Shown: positions 9,171 to 17,698 of the stretch, piece after piece
How positions within the stretch are numbered: position 1 is the stretch's first letter
Layout of the letters: each line of letters starts with the position of its first letter
Source: Lapidilactobacillus mulanensis
GTDB taxonomy: Bacteria > Bacillota > Bacilli > Lactobacillales > Lactobacillaceae
Reading direction: 5' to 3'
DNA: 64,000 nt
Assembly (NCBI RefSeq): GCF_003946215.1
Contig: NZ_RHOW01000001.1
Span: forward strand, 1-64,000
The notes under the pieces: model-generated
Database searches by the model: none
The model's input: the letters and a program-made list of their open reading frames with translations, nothing else
Told to the model about the DNA's origin: nothing
Position numbers and translations under genes: made by a program

Positions 9171-9254
9171 GCCTAAACTTATTTCGTTTAGACTGGAATC
9201 TGAATAACAGGGTTCCTCAAGCTTGATTAACATTGTTGCCTTTACTTTAAATAG
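9171..9254 (-). repeat. Linker L3, inverted copy
   Basis: Reverse complement of the L3 linker: begins with the CCTAAACTTATTTCGTTTAG palindrome, then GGAATCTGAATAACAGGGTT and GTTGCCTTTACT. Here it is separated by about 130 bp from the following element, which differs from other copies. Confidence 0.75.
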
Positions 9255-9382
9255 TTGAACTAAAAAGTCGGAACGATAATCATATCCGCCTTTCGTCCTC
9301 TACAAAACAGGGTTGCGGTACAAACTAGTCGCACAGGACTAGACGTTGGCTAGAGCCAGCACAATAAAGCCGCCGAGATGAG

Positions 9383-9599
9383 TCAGAACGCGGAAGAAAA
9401 AGTTGCGACTCGCAGTGAAATTGTTCTTGCGGGACCAACTTATTTATTAAATATTCTCAGATTGGTTGACTAACAATGCAGTTCTGCACTAAAACCCAAG
9501 TCCCGCTAGAACAAGGGTGATCTTCAAGACTTTTGTGGGTTTCAAAAGGCTTGAAGTCATCCCCACAGCGAGGCGCAACATTTTTCTGGAGCGTTCTGA
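9383..9599 (-). repeat. Three-arm element, divergent type E
   Basis: Outer stem: TCAGAACGC (9383-9391) pairs with GCGTTCTGA (9591-9599), then AGAAAAAGTTGCG with CGCAACATTTTTCT. The minus strand has GCTGTGGGGATGACTTCAAG, the module of the other elements, and the arm CTTCAAGACTTTTG/CAAAAGGCTTGAAG. A further arm is closed by GCGGGAC/GTCCCGC. The rest of the 9058-9733 gap shows no gene. Confidence 0.75.
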
Positions 9600-9733
9600 C
9601 GGAACCAAACTAAATACCACCTCACGCAAACAAAGCCTTCAAGTCTGGCCAGACTATGCAAGTTCAATTTAATGATTTGGTCGCGTTTTCATGCGATACT
9701 GATTATATCTTACGAAAGAAGGAGGCGAGCAAA

Positions 9734-10147
9734 ATGGCAACGATGGTTTTTGCAAATTTTCCCGTGAAGGACTTGGCGAAAGCGACTGATTTCTACACGA
9801 TGCTGGGATTTCAACAGAACACTGATTTCAGCGATGAGCATGCGAGCGCGATGGTTTGGGACGAGGGCTTTGTCGTCATGTTATTGACGCGCGATTTCTA
9901 CAAGAAGTTCATTGGCGAGCGCGAAATAATCGATCCGCACACAATGAGTGGCGCGTTGATTGCGTTCACGCTACCCTCTCCTGAAGCGGTCAACAACTTT
10001 GCGGACTTGGCGAAGGCTAACGGCGGCACGGCTTATCAAGCAATGCCAGATATTCCTGCCGAACAAATGGTCAGCTTTGAAGTGGTCGATCTTGACGGCA
10101 ATATTTTAGAACCCCACTGGATGGCGCCAATGACTTCTGGCGACTGA
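9734..10147 (+). CDS. VOC-family (glyoxalase-like) protein
   Basis: A 137-residue single VOC module with the expected beta-alpha-beta-beta-beta repeats: FANFPVKDLAKATDFYTMLGF at the start, and VDLDGNILEPHWM near the end, where the Glu is a likely metal ligand. Such proteins range from dioxygenases to antibiotic-binding proteins, so the substrate is unknown. The ATG at 9734 is chosen because GAAGGAGG lies nine bases before it; an upstream ATG at 9656 lacks a site. Followed by its own terminator. Confidence 0.85.
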   Translation: MATMVFANFPVKDLAKATDFYTMLGFQQNTDFSDEHASAMVWDEGFVVMLLTRDFYKKFIGEREIIDPHTMSGALIAFTLPSPEAVNNFADLAKANGGTAYQAMPDIPAEQMVSFEVVDLDGNILEPHWMAPMTSGD

Positions 10148-10178
10148 TCGGCAAAAAATGTTGGACATGCAAACACGA

Positions 10179-10207
10179 ATCGGTCGGATCACCTGACCGA
10201 TTTTTTT
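10179..10207 (+). terminator. Terminator of the VOC gene
   Basis: AATCGGTC pairs with GACCGATT, then seven T. A near-identical hairpin recurs at 22775-22804. Confidence 0.8.
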
Positions 10208-10303
10208 AATGAGTTATTTAAATTTTGCTTGCACGAGCCGGCGTGATTTCCACCAAGATTTGTTTCATGTTAGAATAGATTCATCAGTGGAGAGGAACTC
10301 ACT

Positions 10304-11161
10304 ATGGCAATTAAAAAATTTACGCGCGGGCAAAACTTTATCACCACTCATTTTAATGCTTTCCGTTGTCCACTTTGTCATCAGGAAATGGTCGCGACGG
10401 ATACGGGCTTGCAGTGTAATCAAGGTCATCAATTCGACCTCTCGAAAAAAGGAACCCTTTATTTCTTGCAGCATCAAATTAAAACCGAGTACACGACTGA
10501 GATGTTAGCGGCGCGCGGGCGAATGATCCAACGTGGAATTTTTAACCCGCTGCTAGATTTGGTCGGTCAGTGGCTGCCCACCGATAACCAGCTGACGATC
10601 GATGTTGGCTGCGGTGAAGGTGGGATGCTTTCTTACCTTGCTGAGCAGGGATTGACTGGTGCAAAAATCGGCTTCGATATTGCTAAAGATGGCATTTACT
10701 TAGCCACGCAGCAACCTGCCGACGATACTTTCTGGTGCGTCGCCGATTTGACCAATTTACCTTTCGCCGATCACAGCGCCACAACGATCTTGAATGTTTT
10801 TTCGCCTTCACATTACGGCGAATTTCAGCGCGTCTTGACGGAAGATGGCACTTTTATCAAGGTGATCCCAGCGGCTCACTACTTGCAGGAATTGCGTCAC
10901 GGCCTCTTCGCGGGTGAAAATAAAGCCAATTATTCAAACGAGCCGGTCATGAATCATCTTGCAGAAGTTGCCACGATCATCCATCAACAGGAAATTAATT
11001 ATCAATTCCAATTGACGGATCCGGCCGCGTTTGCCGACCTTTTGCAAATGTCACCGTTGGAATGGCAAGCAGATCCAGAACGCTTGTCTGCATTGCAGGC
11101 AGCACCCTTTCAGCAGATCACGATTAATTTGCAAGTCGTCCAATGTCGCTTAAAATCATAA
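10304..11161 (+). CDS. rlmA: 23S rRNA (guanine-N1) methyltransferase RlmA-like
   Basis: A 285-residue SAM-dependent methyltransferase of the RlmA/TlrB family, which methylates a guanine of helix 35 in 23S rRNA (G745 or G748). An N-terminal zinc finger is visible as CPLCHQ (about 22-27), then C and H in LQCNQGHQFD, as expected for the family, followed by the SAM-binding motif DVGCGEGG (about 100-107) and FDIAKDGI. The ATG follows GAGAGGAAC. It is single, between the VOC gene and the transpeptidase. Which of the two guanines is the target, and therefore whether there is any effect on macrolide binding, cannot be told. Confidence 0.87.
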   Translation: MAIKKFTRGQNFITTHFNAFRCPLCHQEMVATDTGLQCNQGHQFDLSKKGTLYFLQHQIKTEYTTEMLAARGRMIQRGIFNPLLDLVGQWLPTDNQLTIDVGCGEGGMLSYLAEQGLTGAKIGFDIAKDGIYLATQQPADDTFWCVADLTNLPFADHSATTILNVFSPSHYGEFQRVLTEDGTFIKVIPAAHYLQELRHGLFAGENKANYSNEPVMNHLAEVATIIHQQEINYQFQLTDPAAFADLLQMSPLEWQADPERLSALQAAPFQQITINLQVVQCRLKS

Positions 11162-11217
11162 AAATATTCTCGGGAAGAATTAAGTAACAATTATCTAGAT
11201 TCAAGTGGAGGTCCCCA

Positions 11218-11874
11218 TTGCGAAAACAAGATCGACTACTCATTGGTATTATTACCGCCGCATTAGTGCTCGTTATTTCAATATTTGCGTGGCAACTGGT
11301 CTCTGGGCATCAGCAGCAACAAGATCAGAAAACGGCACTCGCACTGCAAAAAAAGCAAGAATCTGCAAATAAATCGAGTCAACAACGTGCCACAAAATTA
11401 GCCAACGCCAAAAAAGCCGCCGATAAAAAGGCAGCCTTAAATCTTTGGAAAAATCCAACTGGCGGTGCCTATCCAAAATTAAAATCTGGTAACACCCTCA
11501 AATTAACGGTCTCTTTGGATAAACAGCGTGTGTATTTGGATGATGAAACCACCAACAAACGTTTATATACGATGGTTTGTTCCAGCGGTAAAGATAATAC
11601 GACGCCGAAAGGTACATATGCCGTTCAGGAACGCGGCGATAGTTTCTTCAACGGTGAATTAAATGAAGGCGCCAATTATTGGGTCTCTTGGCTGTATCAT
11701 GGTGTTTATTTGTTCCACTCCATTCCGACGGATGCCAGTGGAAACTATGAGGTCAAAGAGGGCGAAAAGCTTGGGCAGCCTGCTTCACACGGCTGCATTC
11801 GCTTATCGGTGCCAGATGCAAAATGGTTGTTTGATAACATTCCGCAAGGCACGACGGTTGTTGTTGGGGCTTGA
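11218..11874 (+). CDS. L,D-transpeptidase (YkuD domain), membrane anchored
   Basis: A 218-residue exported enzyme. Residues about 6-27 form one hydrophobic segment (LLIGIITAALVLVISIFAWQ) followed by a Gln/Lys-rich spacer. The YkuD catalytic domain covers about residues 95-217 and ends with the signature SHGCIRLS, containing the catalytic Cys and His. These enzymes form 3-3 peptidoglycan crosslinks or attach proteins to the wall. The start is a TTG preceded by TGGAGG. It is monocistronic, with a terminator that leads straight into a type A repeat. In lactobacilli the exact role is often unclear. Confidence 0.88.
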   Translation: MRKQDRLLIGIITAALVLVISIFAWQLVSGHQQQQDQKTALALQKKQESANKSSQQRATKLANAKKAADKKAALNLWKNPTGGAYPKLKSGNTLKLTVSLDKQRVYLDDETTNKRLYTMVCSSGKDNTTPKGTYAVQERGDSFFNGELNEGANYWVSWLYHGVYLFHSIPTDASGNYEVKEGEKLGQPASHGCIRLSVPDAKWLFDNIPQGTTVVVGA

Positions 11875-11883
11875 CGTATATTG

Positions 11884-11920
11884 AAGGCGGCGATACTTTT
11901 GAGTATTGGCGTCTTTTTTT
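11884..11920 (+). terminator. Terminator of the L,D-transpeptidase gene
   Basis: GGCGGCGATACT pairs with AGTATTGGCGTC (one mismatch, two wobbles), then seven T. A type A repeat starts ten bases later. Confidence 0.7.
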
Positions 11921-11930
11921 GTGTGGTTCT

Positions 11931-12126
11931 GGCGAAATTTGTGGTGGGAACTGGGAAACTGCTGTGGGGACGGCTGCAGGATTTTCAAAAGTACGGAAAT
12001 TCTTCCGCCTGAAATGTGAGCTCCGGAAAACCGCAGGATCTCACATTTCCCCTTTCTGTATACTCATAAAGACCGTTCGTTAACAGAAATATCACTGCAG
12101 TCCCAGTTCCCACCACAAATTTAGCC
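11931..12126 (+). repeat. Three-arm element, type A, copy 3
   Basis: Same outer stem as the other A copies. Arm 1 has a different sequence (GCAGGATTTTCAAAAGTACG instead of the CTTTTGG/CCAAAAG arm), which shows that arms vary independently. Confidence 0.88.
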
Positions 12127-12257
12127 TATTCTATTCAGAAGAGCTCGATAATATTTATTGCATGATATTCTTTGTTATTCAGCGTAAAGGCAACATTGAT
12201 GATCAACTTCCAGGAACCCTGTTATTCATTTACTACGCTAAACTAAATAAGTTTAGG
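12127..12257 (+). repeat. Composite linker, short version (copy 3)
   Basis: The L2 hairpin is missing; L3 (12175-12257) is intact and ends with CTAAACTAAATAAGTTTAGG at the B element. Confidence 0.78.
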
Positions 12258-12453
12258 TCGAAAGTGCTGGGGCAGGCAGTCGTGGCAGTGACAACCATGT
12301 TGGCGGGCCGTTTTTGCCCGCCTTACATGGTGGATCGATTCGAGATTTTGCCGGTTTTGCAAAAGCTCAAATCGAAGCTCGGAACTTTTCGCTCACTTGG
12401 AAAAGTGGAGAGCGGTCCCACAGCCAACGTACTGCCTGCCCCAGCACTTTCGA
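12258..12453 (-). repeat. Three-arm element, type B, copy 2
   Basis: Outer stem TCGAAAGTGCTGGGGCAG with its complement. The first arm is partly eroded (CATGTTGGCGGGC against GCCCGCCTTACATG). It ends at CCGCAGGTAGAT, only a few bases from the stop of the macro-domain gene. Confidence 0.88.
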
Positions 12454-12467
12454 CCGCAGGTAGATAA

Positions 12468-13003
12468 TCAACCCAATATCTCCTCCGCAAATACTGCTTC
12501 ATAAATAGCTTCGGTTTTGGCATCAAAATTAACGAATGAGATCTGCACCACGCTTGTCTCACTTTTAGCAAATTCTAATACAACCTGACAAACGATCTCT
12601 GCGGCCAATTCAATCGGGAACCCATACACGCCCGTGCTGATCGCGGGAAAGGCAATACTGCGGAGTTGGTGCTGCACGGCAAGTTGCAACGCATGGCGAT
12701 AACAATTCGCTAGTAACTCGAATTCATGCTGCTTACCACCTTGCCAAATTGGCCCGGCTGTGTGGATCACATATTTCGCCGGTAGATCAAATCCCGGCGT
12801 GATCACTGCTTGACCCACTTCGATTGGCCCCAGACTTCTTTGCAAGGCGCCTAACCGCGGCCGGCCGCAAAATTGATCGCGCCATCCACCCCACCGCCTG
12901 GAATCATCTGTGGATTGGCGGCATTGACGATGGCATCCACCTGTTTTTTGGTCAGGTCACCTTGTTCTAGTTCAATTTGCAAGTTGTTGATTTGAAATTG
13001 CAT
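12468..13003 (-). pseudogene. Macro-domain protein gene, frameshifted
   Basis: The ATG at 13003, behind AAAGGAAG, opens a reading frame with the ADP-ribose-binding start of a macro domain: [20 protein letters not shown]. It stops at a TAG (12853-12851) after 50 codons. The rest of the domain, LGPIEVGQAVITPG, YVIHTAGPIW and FPAISTGVYGFP, continues in another frame from about 12870 to 12468. The total span of 536 bp is not a multiple of three, consistent with a one-base loss near 12853-12875. Macro domains bind or hydrolyse ADP-ribose conjugates. Either a recent pseudogene or a sequence error; the second fragment alone lacks the GGG loop. Confidence 0.82.
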
Positions 13004-13106
13004 GCTGAAAAAACTTCCTTTCATGACAATTTGAGGCCTTGAAATCCCTTTTTATCAACATGCCAAGAATCTCAGCACGAAAAAAACGCGTGCCACAATT
13101 CTCGGC

Positions 13107-13115
13107 TGGTATAAT
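13107..13115 (+). promoter_or_regulatory. Extended -10 promoter of the first HTH gene
   Basis: TGGTATAAT is a perfect extended -10 element about 43 bases before the ATG. No clear -35 is present, as is usual for this class. Confidence 0.5.
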
Positions 13116-13157
13116 CGAAGATAAGCGATTATGTTGGTATCAGGAAAGGTGATCAGA

Positions 13158-13766
13158 ATGAGTCTAGGTTCTCAATTGCAACATGCACGACAGGAAATGA
13201 GTTTAACGCAGGAACAGGTGGCCACCCAGTTAAACGTTGCGCGTCAAACCATTTCTAGCTGGGAAAATGAGCGCAGTTATCCCGACATTCAGAGCTTGAT
13301 CGACCTCAGCGACTTCTATCATCTTTCCCTAGATCAATTAATTAAGGGGGACCAAAGCATGGTCGCAGATATGAAAGAAAAAGAAAAAGAAGCCCGAAAT
13401 TACCGGTATATTTTTGTCGTTAGCGAACTGATCAATATTGCGCTGCTGCTTCTATTCCTGCTGAGTCACCGCGGAATCAAGGCGTTTCAAATGGGGCACG
13501 GCACTGGTCTGATCGTGGTGATTTTAATGTTCTTAAATGTCGCCACAATTTTCTTCGTGCAACGGCGTTATAACGAGGTCAAAAAGACGCCGGCAAAATC
13601 GATGAGCAGACGAACTGCATTTATCTTTAAACTCATTACTGCTTGCATAATTGTTGGCCTGCTGGCTTGGGGATTCACAATTAATAATTACTTTATCACC
13701 GGGATCGCTGGTAGTATTTTTGCTGGTAGTATCGTACTTCAAATTGTAAATATGCGCCACAAATAG
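13158..13766 (+). CDS. XRE-family HTH regulator with membrane segments
   Basis: About 202 residues. The N-terminal 60 residues form a Cro/C1-type helix-turn-helix (LTQEQVATQLNVARQTISSWENERSYPD), followed by a charged linker (KEKEKEARNYRY) and four hydrophobic segments that should sit in the membrane. The ATG at 13158 is chosen over the upstream ATG at 13131 because AAAGGTGAT precedes it. It is followed by a paralogue with the same plan. A membrane-tethered regulator sensing envelope state is plausible; no target is evident. Its own extended -10 promoter is visible. Confidence 0.82.
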   Translation: MSLGSQLQHARQEMSLTQEQVATQLNVARQTISSWENERSYPDIQSLIDLSDFYHLSLDQLIKGDQSMVADMKEKEKEARNYRYIFVVSELINIALLLLFLLSHRGIKAFQMGHGTGLIVVILMFLNVATIFFVQRRYNEVKKTPAKSMSRRTAFIFKLITACIIVGLLAWGFTINNYFITGIAGSIFAGSIVLQIVNMRHK

Positions 13767-13849
13767 CCACGCAATCAGCAGCCAAGAAAATTTGCTTGTT
13801 TTTTCTCAAGCTTCCCTTATCATGAAGGTAACTAGCTGGAGGCGATCAG

Positions 13850-14497
13850 ATGAGTATCGGCACACAATTAAAAAATGCGCGGCAAGTTCAGACTTTGACT
13901 CAAGATGATGTGGCGGCAAAACTATTTGTGACTCGGCAAACCATTTCAAATTGGGAAAATGAACGTAGCTACCCCAATATTACCGACTTGATCAGGCTAA
14001 GTGATCTTTATTCAGTTGACTTAGACACGCTGGTCAAATCAGACGAACAATTGCAAAACGATTTGGCAAAACGTGATAAGGACATTCAACGCATCGATTT
14101 TACTCGCAAAATGTTGAAAATTACCAGTTTTATCCTCTATTTATTGCTTGCTGCGTCTTTTCTGAATCTCAAAACAGCCGTCGATTTAAATCTGCTTAGA
14201 ACTCTGACACTGCTGGCAATTGGCATAATCAGTTATATCCAGATTCCGGTCGATGCCCTCGATCGAAAAAACAAACGGCTACCAGAGCCAGCTTACAAAA
14301 CCGCATTTAAGCGTCGGGAGTCTATCCTGACCCTGATCAGTTTTATTCTGGTGCTTGGTAGCCTTTACGGTCTCTTTTTTCAGCATGCGTTCCTCGTAAA
14401 AGTGGGTTCATTCCTGCTATTTGCAGCGAGTGGCATGTATTTGGGTATCAAGCTCGATCAGCTTTTGAAGATTCGGCTCAACCAGAAATATCACTGA
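13850..14497 (+). CDS. XRE-family HTH regulator with membrane segments (paralogue)
   Basis: A 215-residue paralogue of the upstream gene: an HTH with nearly identical recognition region (LFVTRQTISNWENERSYPN), a charged linker at about 77-92 and membrane segments over the C-terminal half. It starts 83 bases after the previous stop, behind CTGGAGG. The two genes converge on the DUF438 gene, whose stop abuts the stop of this gene (14497/14498). The duplication suggests local amplification. Function beyond DNA binding is not recognisable. Confidence 0.82.
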   Translation: MSIGTQLKNARQVQTLTQDDVAAKLFVTRQTISNWENERSYPNITDLIRLSDLYSVDLDTLVKSDEQLQNDLAKRDKDIQRIDFTRKMLKITSFILYLLLAASFLNLKTAVDLNLLRTLTLLAIGIISYIQIPVDALDRKNKRLPEPAYKTAFKRRESILTLISFILVLGSLYGLFFQHAFLVKVGSFLLFAASGMYLGIKLDQLLKIRLNQKYH

Positions 14498-16033
14498 TCA
14501 GTCATCCGAATCAAGTCGGTGTTCACCTTCGAGTTGCTGAATCTTCGTAATATCCTGGCTGACTTCTAGGCAACCGGCATAATTACCATCTTCATCGTGG
14601 ACGGCAAAGTAGCGAATGTAGGCCATGATTCCGCGGAAGTTGATCCAGAATTCGGCTTGGTCGCGGACACCGTCATGAAAATCGTCGAGAATTTTTTTCA
14701 CCTTGTCGTAACTCTTGGGCGGATGGCAGTTGACGACTGCGCGGCCGACGACGGCCTTCGTGCGTGGGAAAATTCGGTGGCCATCGTCAGAAAACCAAGC
14801 GACGTTGTCATTGGCATCCACAAAAGTTAAGTCTAGTGGCAAAATCTTGAAAATTCCGGTCAACTCGGCCAGACTCAACGTGCCATTATTGAAACTTATT
14901 TCGGCCAAACCACTGGCATCAATTTGTAATTTGGTGCGTTCATATTCCATATTTGGCGTCTGTGCAGGCGCCATTTTTGTCCACTCGGGTCTGCCTGCTG
15001 CGGCCTCTTCTGGTGACAATCCAGCTTTAAAGGCTGCGATTTTGTCAGCTTTGATTTTCGGATCGATCGTTGGTTTGGCAAGTGTTTCTGGAGTCACTGT
15101 TGTTTTGGACGCTACTTTTTTTGCGGCTGGCTTTTTAGCAAGTCGGGCTAAATCTTCTTGTGCTGCCAAAGCCTGGGCCGCTTCGTTCAACTCGGCGGCA
15201 ATCGCCGGCACTTTTTTCGGCTGAGCTGCGTCTTGGGCGATTTCTGCTGCACTCGGCCGCCATGGCAACGGTTGAGCGATCAAAGTGTAGCCAATATCGT
15301 CGCTCTCTGAGGCGATCAAGCCCCAATCTGAGGCCGTGAAAACTTCGTTGATCATTGGCAACATGATCTGTTCTTCCTTGAAAATCATTTCGACGACTTC
15401 TTGGTTGACTGCTTCGATTGCCGCTTCGATCTCGTATTTATCGGGCAAAGGCTCCTGATTGACCAACTTATTGGCGGTTGCGATCAAGCCGCGAATTTTA
15501 TCATCAACGCCCCACATCACTTTCGGTGGCGCCGTAATTCCATATTTATCCATCAATGGAAAAATCGTATTTTCTTTGCGCGCGTAGTGATGATCGATCG
15601 TCGCTAAATCTTTGAGTGCGCGTTTGATCCGCACTAAATACTGATCATCGGTTCCAGACTGTTGCCACTTCTTCAAGCAGGGCAATAATTCGTCTTTCAA
15701 CAAGGACGTGATGATCAAATTTTCCAACTTCATCGCTTGAACCGGATGTCCTGGCTGTTCTTGGACAGCATCCGTCGTCTGATCATCGGAAATTTTACCT
15801 TTAAAAACCGCCGCGTGCACGTTACAAAGATGCTGAATTTCCATCGGATTCAAGCCGGTGGCGATCAGCGCCCGTTCTGCAGAGGTGATCTCCGAAACAT
15901 CCACACTGGAAAAAGTCTCGTCGAAAATCGCCTTGGCCTCATCGAAGGAACCACCTTCATGCAACATTTTGAGGATCTCGACGATTTTTTTCTGTCGGTA
16001 AACGGCGTTGTGTTCTAATTGATTATCACTCAT
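14498..16033 (-). CDS. DUF438 / hemerythrin-like / PAS protein
   Basis: About 511 residues. DUF438 lies at about 10-75, then a helical hemerythrin-like region at about 90-255 with HHYARKENTIFP and FKEEQIMLP, which carry the His/Glu ligands of a di-iron or haem-type site. An Ala/Lys-rich linker (about 260-350) leads to a C-terminal PAS domain (about 385-500) containing CHPPKSY and FWINFRG. The ATG at 16033 follows GGTGGAG. It overlaps the upstream DUF1858 gene by 8 bp, so the two are translationally coupled. Such proteins are thought to sense or bind small redox molecules; this is inference. No output domain is present. Confidence 0.82.
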   Translation of the reverse strand: MSDNQLEHNAVYRQKKIVEILKMLHEGGSFDEAKAIFDETFSSVDVSEITSAERALIATGLNPMEIQHLCNVHAAVFKGKISDDQTTDAVQEQPGHPVQAMKLENLIITSLLKDELLPCLKKWQQSGTDDQYLVRIKRALKDLATIDHHYARKENTIFPLMDKYGITAPPKVMWGVDDKIRGLIATANKLVNQEPLPDKYEIEAAIEAVNQEVVEMIFKEEQIMLPMINEVFTASDWGLIASESDDIGYTLIAQPLPWRPSAAEIAQDAAQPKKVPAIAAELNEAAQALAAQEDLARLAKKPAAKKVASKTTVTPETLAKPTIDPKIKADKIAAFKAGLSPEEAAAGRPEWTKMAPAQTPNMEYERTKLQIDASGLAEISFNNGTLSLAELTGIFKILPLDLTFVDANDNVAWFSDDGHRIFPRTKAVVGRAVVNCHPPKSYDKVKKILDDFHDGVRDQAEFWINFRGIMAYIRYFAVHDEDGNYAGCLEVSQDITKIQQLEGEHRLDSDD

Positions 16034-16259
16034 GCTTCTCCACCTCAAAACCTGCAGCTTCAATGCTTGCAGTTAATTTGTCTAACGGAATTTTTTTCAT
16101 TTGCGCGCCTTTACGTAGCGTCATGAAACGCCCGGCGGTTTTCAACATGGCTGGATTGGTGACTCCATCCAAACCCATGTCGACCATAATTGGCACTATT
16201 TCTGGGACGGCTTGCACTAATTCGTAAACGGTCATGTCCAGATCGATTTTTTGCGTCAT
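16026..16259 (-). CDS. DUF1858-domain protein
   Basis: A 77-residue protein made almost entirely of a DUF1858 domain (MTVYELVQAVPEIVPIMVDMGLDG), related to the N-terminal domain of ScdA/RIC iron-sulfur repair proteins. It has no cysteine, unlike the ScdA type. It is the first gene of a two-gene operon with the DUF438-PAS protein and overlaps it by 8 bp. Linkage of DUF1858 and DUF438 recurs in anaerobes and lactic acid bacteria, suggesting a joint redox or nitric-oxide-related job, which is inference. Confidence 0.8.
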   Translation of the reverse strand: MTQKIDLDMTVYELVQAVPEIVPIMVDMGLDGVTNPAMLKTAGRFMTLRKGAQMKKIPLDKLTASIEAAGFEVEKHE

Positions 16260-16447
16260 TTTGCTACCTCATCATTTTATCCCTTAAGTTTAACATGCGC
16301 TCAGTGAAAAATCATGCGCTTTCTCTGCCACCGCGATAGGATTTGGGGACATTTAGATTTGCAGTGATTTTGAATGTTTGTCAAAATGAAATGTCTTTAA
16401 TTAACGAATTATAATTCATCATCGTTTGTTTAATGTACGCGTATTAT

Positions 16448-16476
16448 TTGATATCCTAATCAAAACCTGTTATGAT
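16448..16476 (+). promoter_or_regulatory. guaC promoter
   Basis: -35 TTGATA (16448-16453), a 17-bp spacer and -10 TATGAT (16471-16476), 41 bases before the ATG. Confidence 0.65.
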
Positions 16477-16479
16477 GAC

Positions 16480-16492
16480 ATTGTTCGGTTTT
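16480..16492 (-). promoter_or_regulatory. PurBox (PurR site) at guaC
   Basis: Read on the minus strand the 13-mer is AAAACCGAACAAT, a full match to the lactic acid bacterial/Bacillus PurBox AWWWCCGAACWWT. It lies at the expected transcription start, just downstream of the -10, a position suited to repression. Confidence 0.6.
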
Positions 16493-16516
16493 TAAAAACA
16501 AACAATAGGTGATTAC

Positions 16517-17494
16517 ATGAAAACTTTTGATTACGATGATATTCAATTAATTCCGCGGCGTTGTGTGATTGAAAGCCGCAATGAGGCCGATACTTCTGTT
16601 CAACTTGGCCAATACCACTTTAAAATTCCAGTTGTTCCTGCAAATATGCAAACTGTGATCAATGAAGAGATTGCCATTTGGCTCGCTAGTCACGGTTATT
16701 TTTACGTGATGCACCGTTTTGAACCCGCTAAACGCGAACAATTCATTATTGAAATGCATCAGAAAAATTTATATGCGTCGATTTCGGTCGGTGTCAAAAA
16801 AGATGAATATTCGTTTATTGATCAATTAGTCGCGCACAAAATTCGTCCGGAATTTGTGACCATCGATATTGCCCATGGTCATTCAGATAGCGTGATCGAC
16901 ATGATTCGCCATATAAAGCGCGTGTTGCCGCACGCTTTTGTCATCGCTGGCAATGTTGGCACTCCTGACGGCGTTCGTGATCTGGAACAAGCCGGCGCGG
17001 ACGCAACCAAGGTCGGGATCGGTCCTGGCCGTGCTTGCATCACCAAGATCAAAACCGGTTTCGGCACCGGTGGTTGGCAATTATCTGCGCTAGAATGGTG
17101 CAGTTCCGTCGCTCGCAAGCCGATTATCGCGGATGGCGGCATTCGCACGCACGGCGACATCGCCAAGTCGATTCGTTTCGGCGCCACAATGGTGATGATC
17201 GGTTCGATGTTGGCCGGCTTCGAACAATCGCCGGGTGAAGAAGTCACGACCGCCGGCAAAACTTTCAAAGAATATTTCGGCTCGGCTTCCGAGTTACAAA
17301 AACAAGCGCACCATCACATTGAAGGTAAACGTGTCTTAATTCCGATCAAAGGCGACCTCTACGAAGAGTTAGGTGATATGCAAGAGGATTTACAGTCGGC
17401 GATTTCTTATGCCGGAGGACGCGATTTAAACGCCTTAAAAGACGTTGACTATGTCGTTGTTCCAAATACCATCTATAACGGTGATCATAACTGA
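16517..17494 (+). CDS. guaC: GMP reductase
   Basis: A 325-residue (beta/alpha)8 barrel that reduces GMP to IMP with NADPH, linking guanine salvage to adenine nucleotides. The catalytic cysteine is in [10 protein letters not shown], and the phosphate-binding loops [11 protein letters not shown] and MIGSMLAGF are present. There is no CBS pair, which excludes IMP dehydrogenase, and the length fits the Firmicute GuaC2 form. Single gene with a sigma-A promoter, a PurBox at the start site and a terminator. Regulation by purine supply through PurR is likely from the PurBox. Confidence 0.94.
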   Translation: MKTFDYDDIQLIPRRCVIESRNEADTSVQLGQYHFKIPVVPANMQTVINEEIAIWLASHGYFYVMHRFEPAKREQFIIEMHQKNLYASISVGVKKDEYSFIDQLVAHKIRPEFVTIDIAHGHSDSVIDMIRHIKRVLPHAFVIAGNVGTPDGVRDLEQAGADATKVGIGPGRACITKIKTGFGTGGWQLSALEWCSSVARKPIIADGGIRTHGDIAKSIRFGATMVMIGSMLAGFEQSPGEEVTTAGKTFKEYFGSASELQKQAHHHIEGKRVLIPIKGDLYEELGDMQEDLQSAISYAGGRDLNALKDVDYVVVPNTIYNGDHN

Positions 17495-17509
17495 TTTGAA
17501 TTAAATTAT

Positions 17510-17547
17510 ATCTCCTAAATCGAGCCTCGATTTTAGGAGATTTTTTT
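17510..17547 (+). terminator. Terminator of guaC
   Basis: ATCTCCTAAA-TCGA pairs with TCGATTTTAGGAGAT, followed by seven T. Confidence 0.85.
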
Positions 17548-17560
17548 ACGTTTTAGGATC

Positions 17561-17609
17561 AAAAAAGAGACACGCAAATGTCAGCTGGCATTTTACGCGT
17601 CTCTTTTTT
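17561..17609. terminator. Second, bidirectional terminator between guaC and the ketopantoate reductase gene
   Basis: AAAAAAGAGACACGC pairs with GCGTCTCTTTTTT around an inner AAATG...CATTT stem. T-runs lie on both strands, so it can also stop transcription of the minus-strand gene. Confidence 0.75.
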
Positions 17610-17698
17610 GAAGATCATGGTTAAGCTAATCGATTTCGTCAAATCTGTTTTGCTAAATTCACTTTGCTAAATCGGTTTTGGTAAATCGATACTGAGGC

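Noticed and set aside
15135-15326. Frames opposite and within the DUF438 gene
   Set aside because: Shadow frames of a long, well-supported gene.
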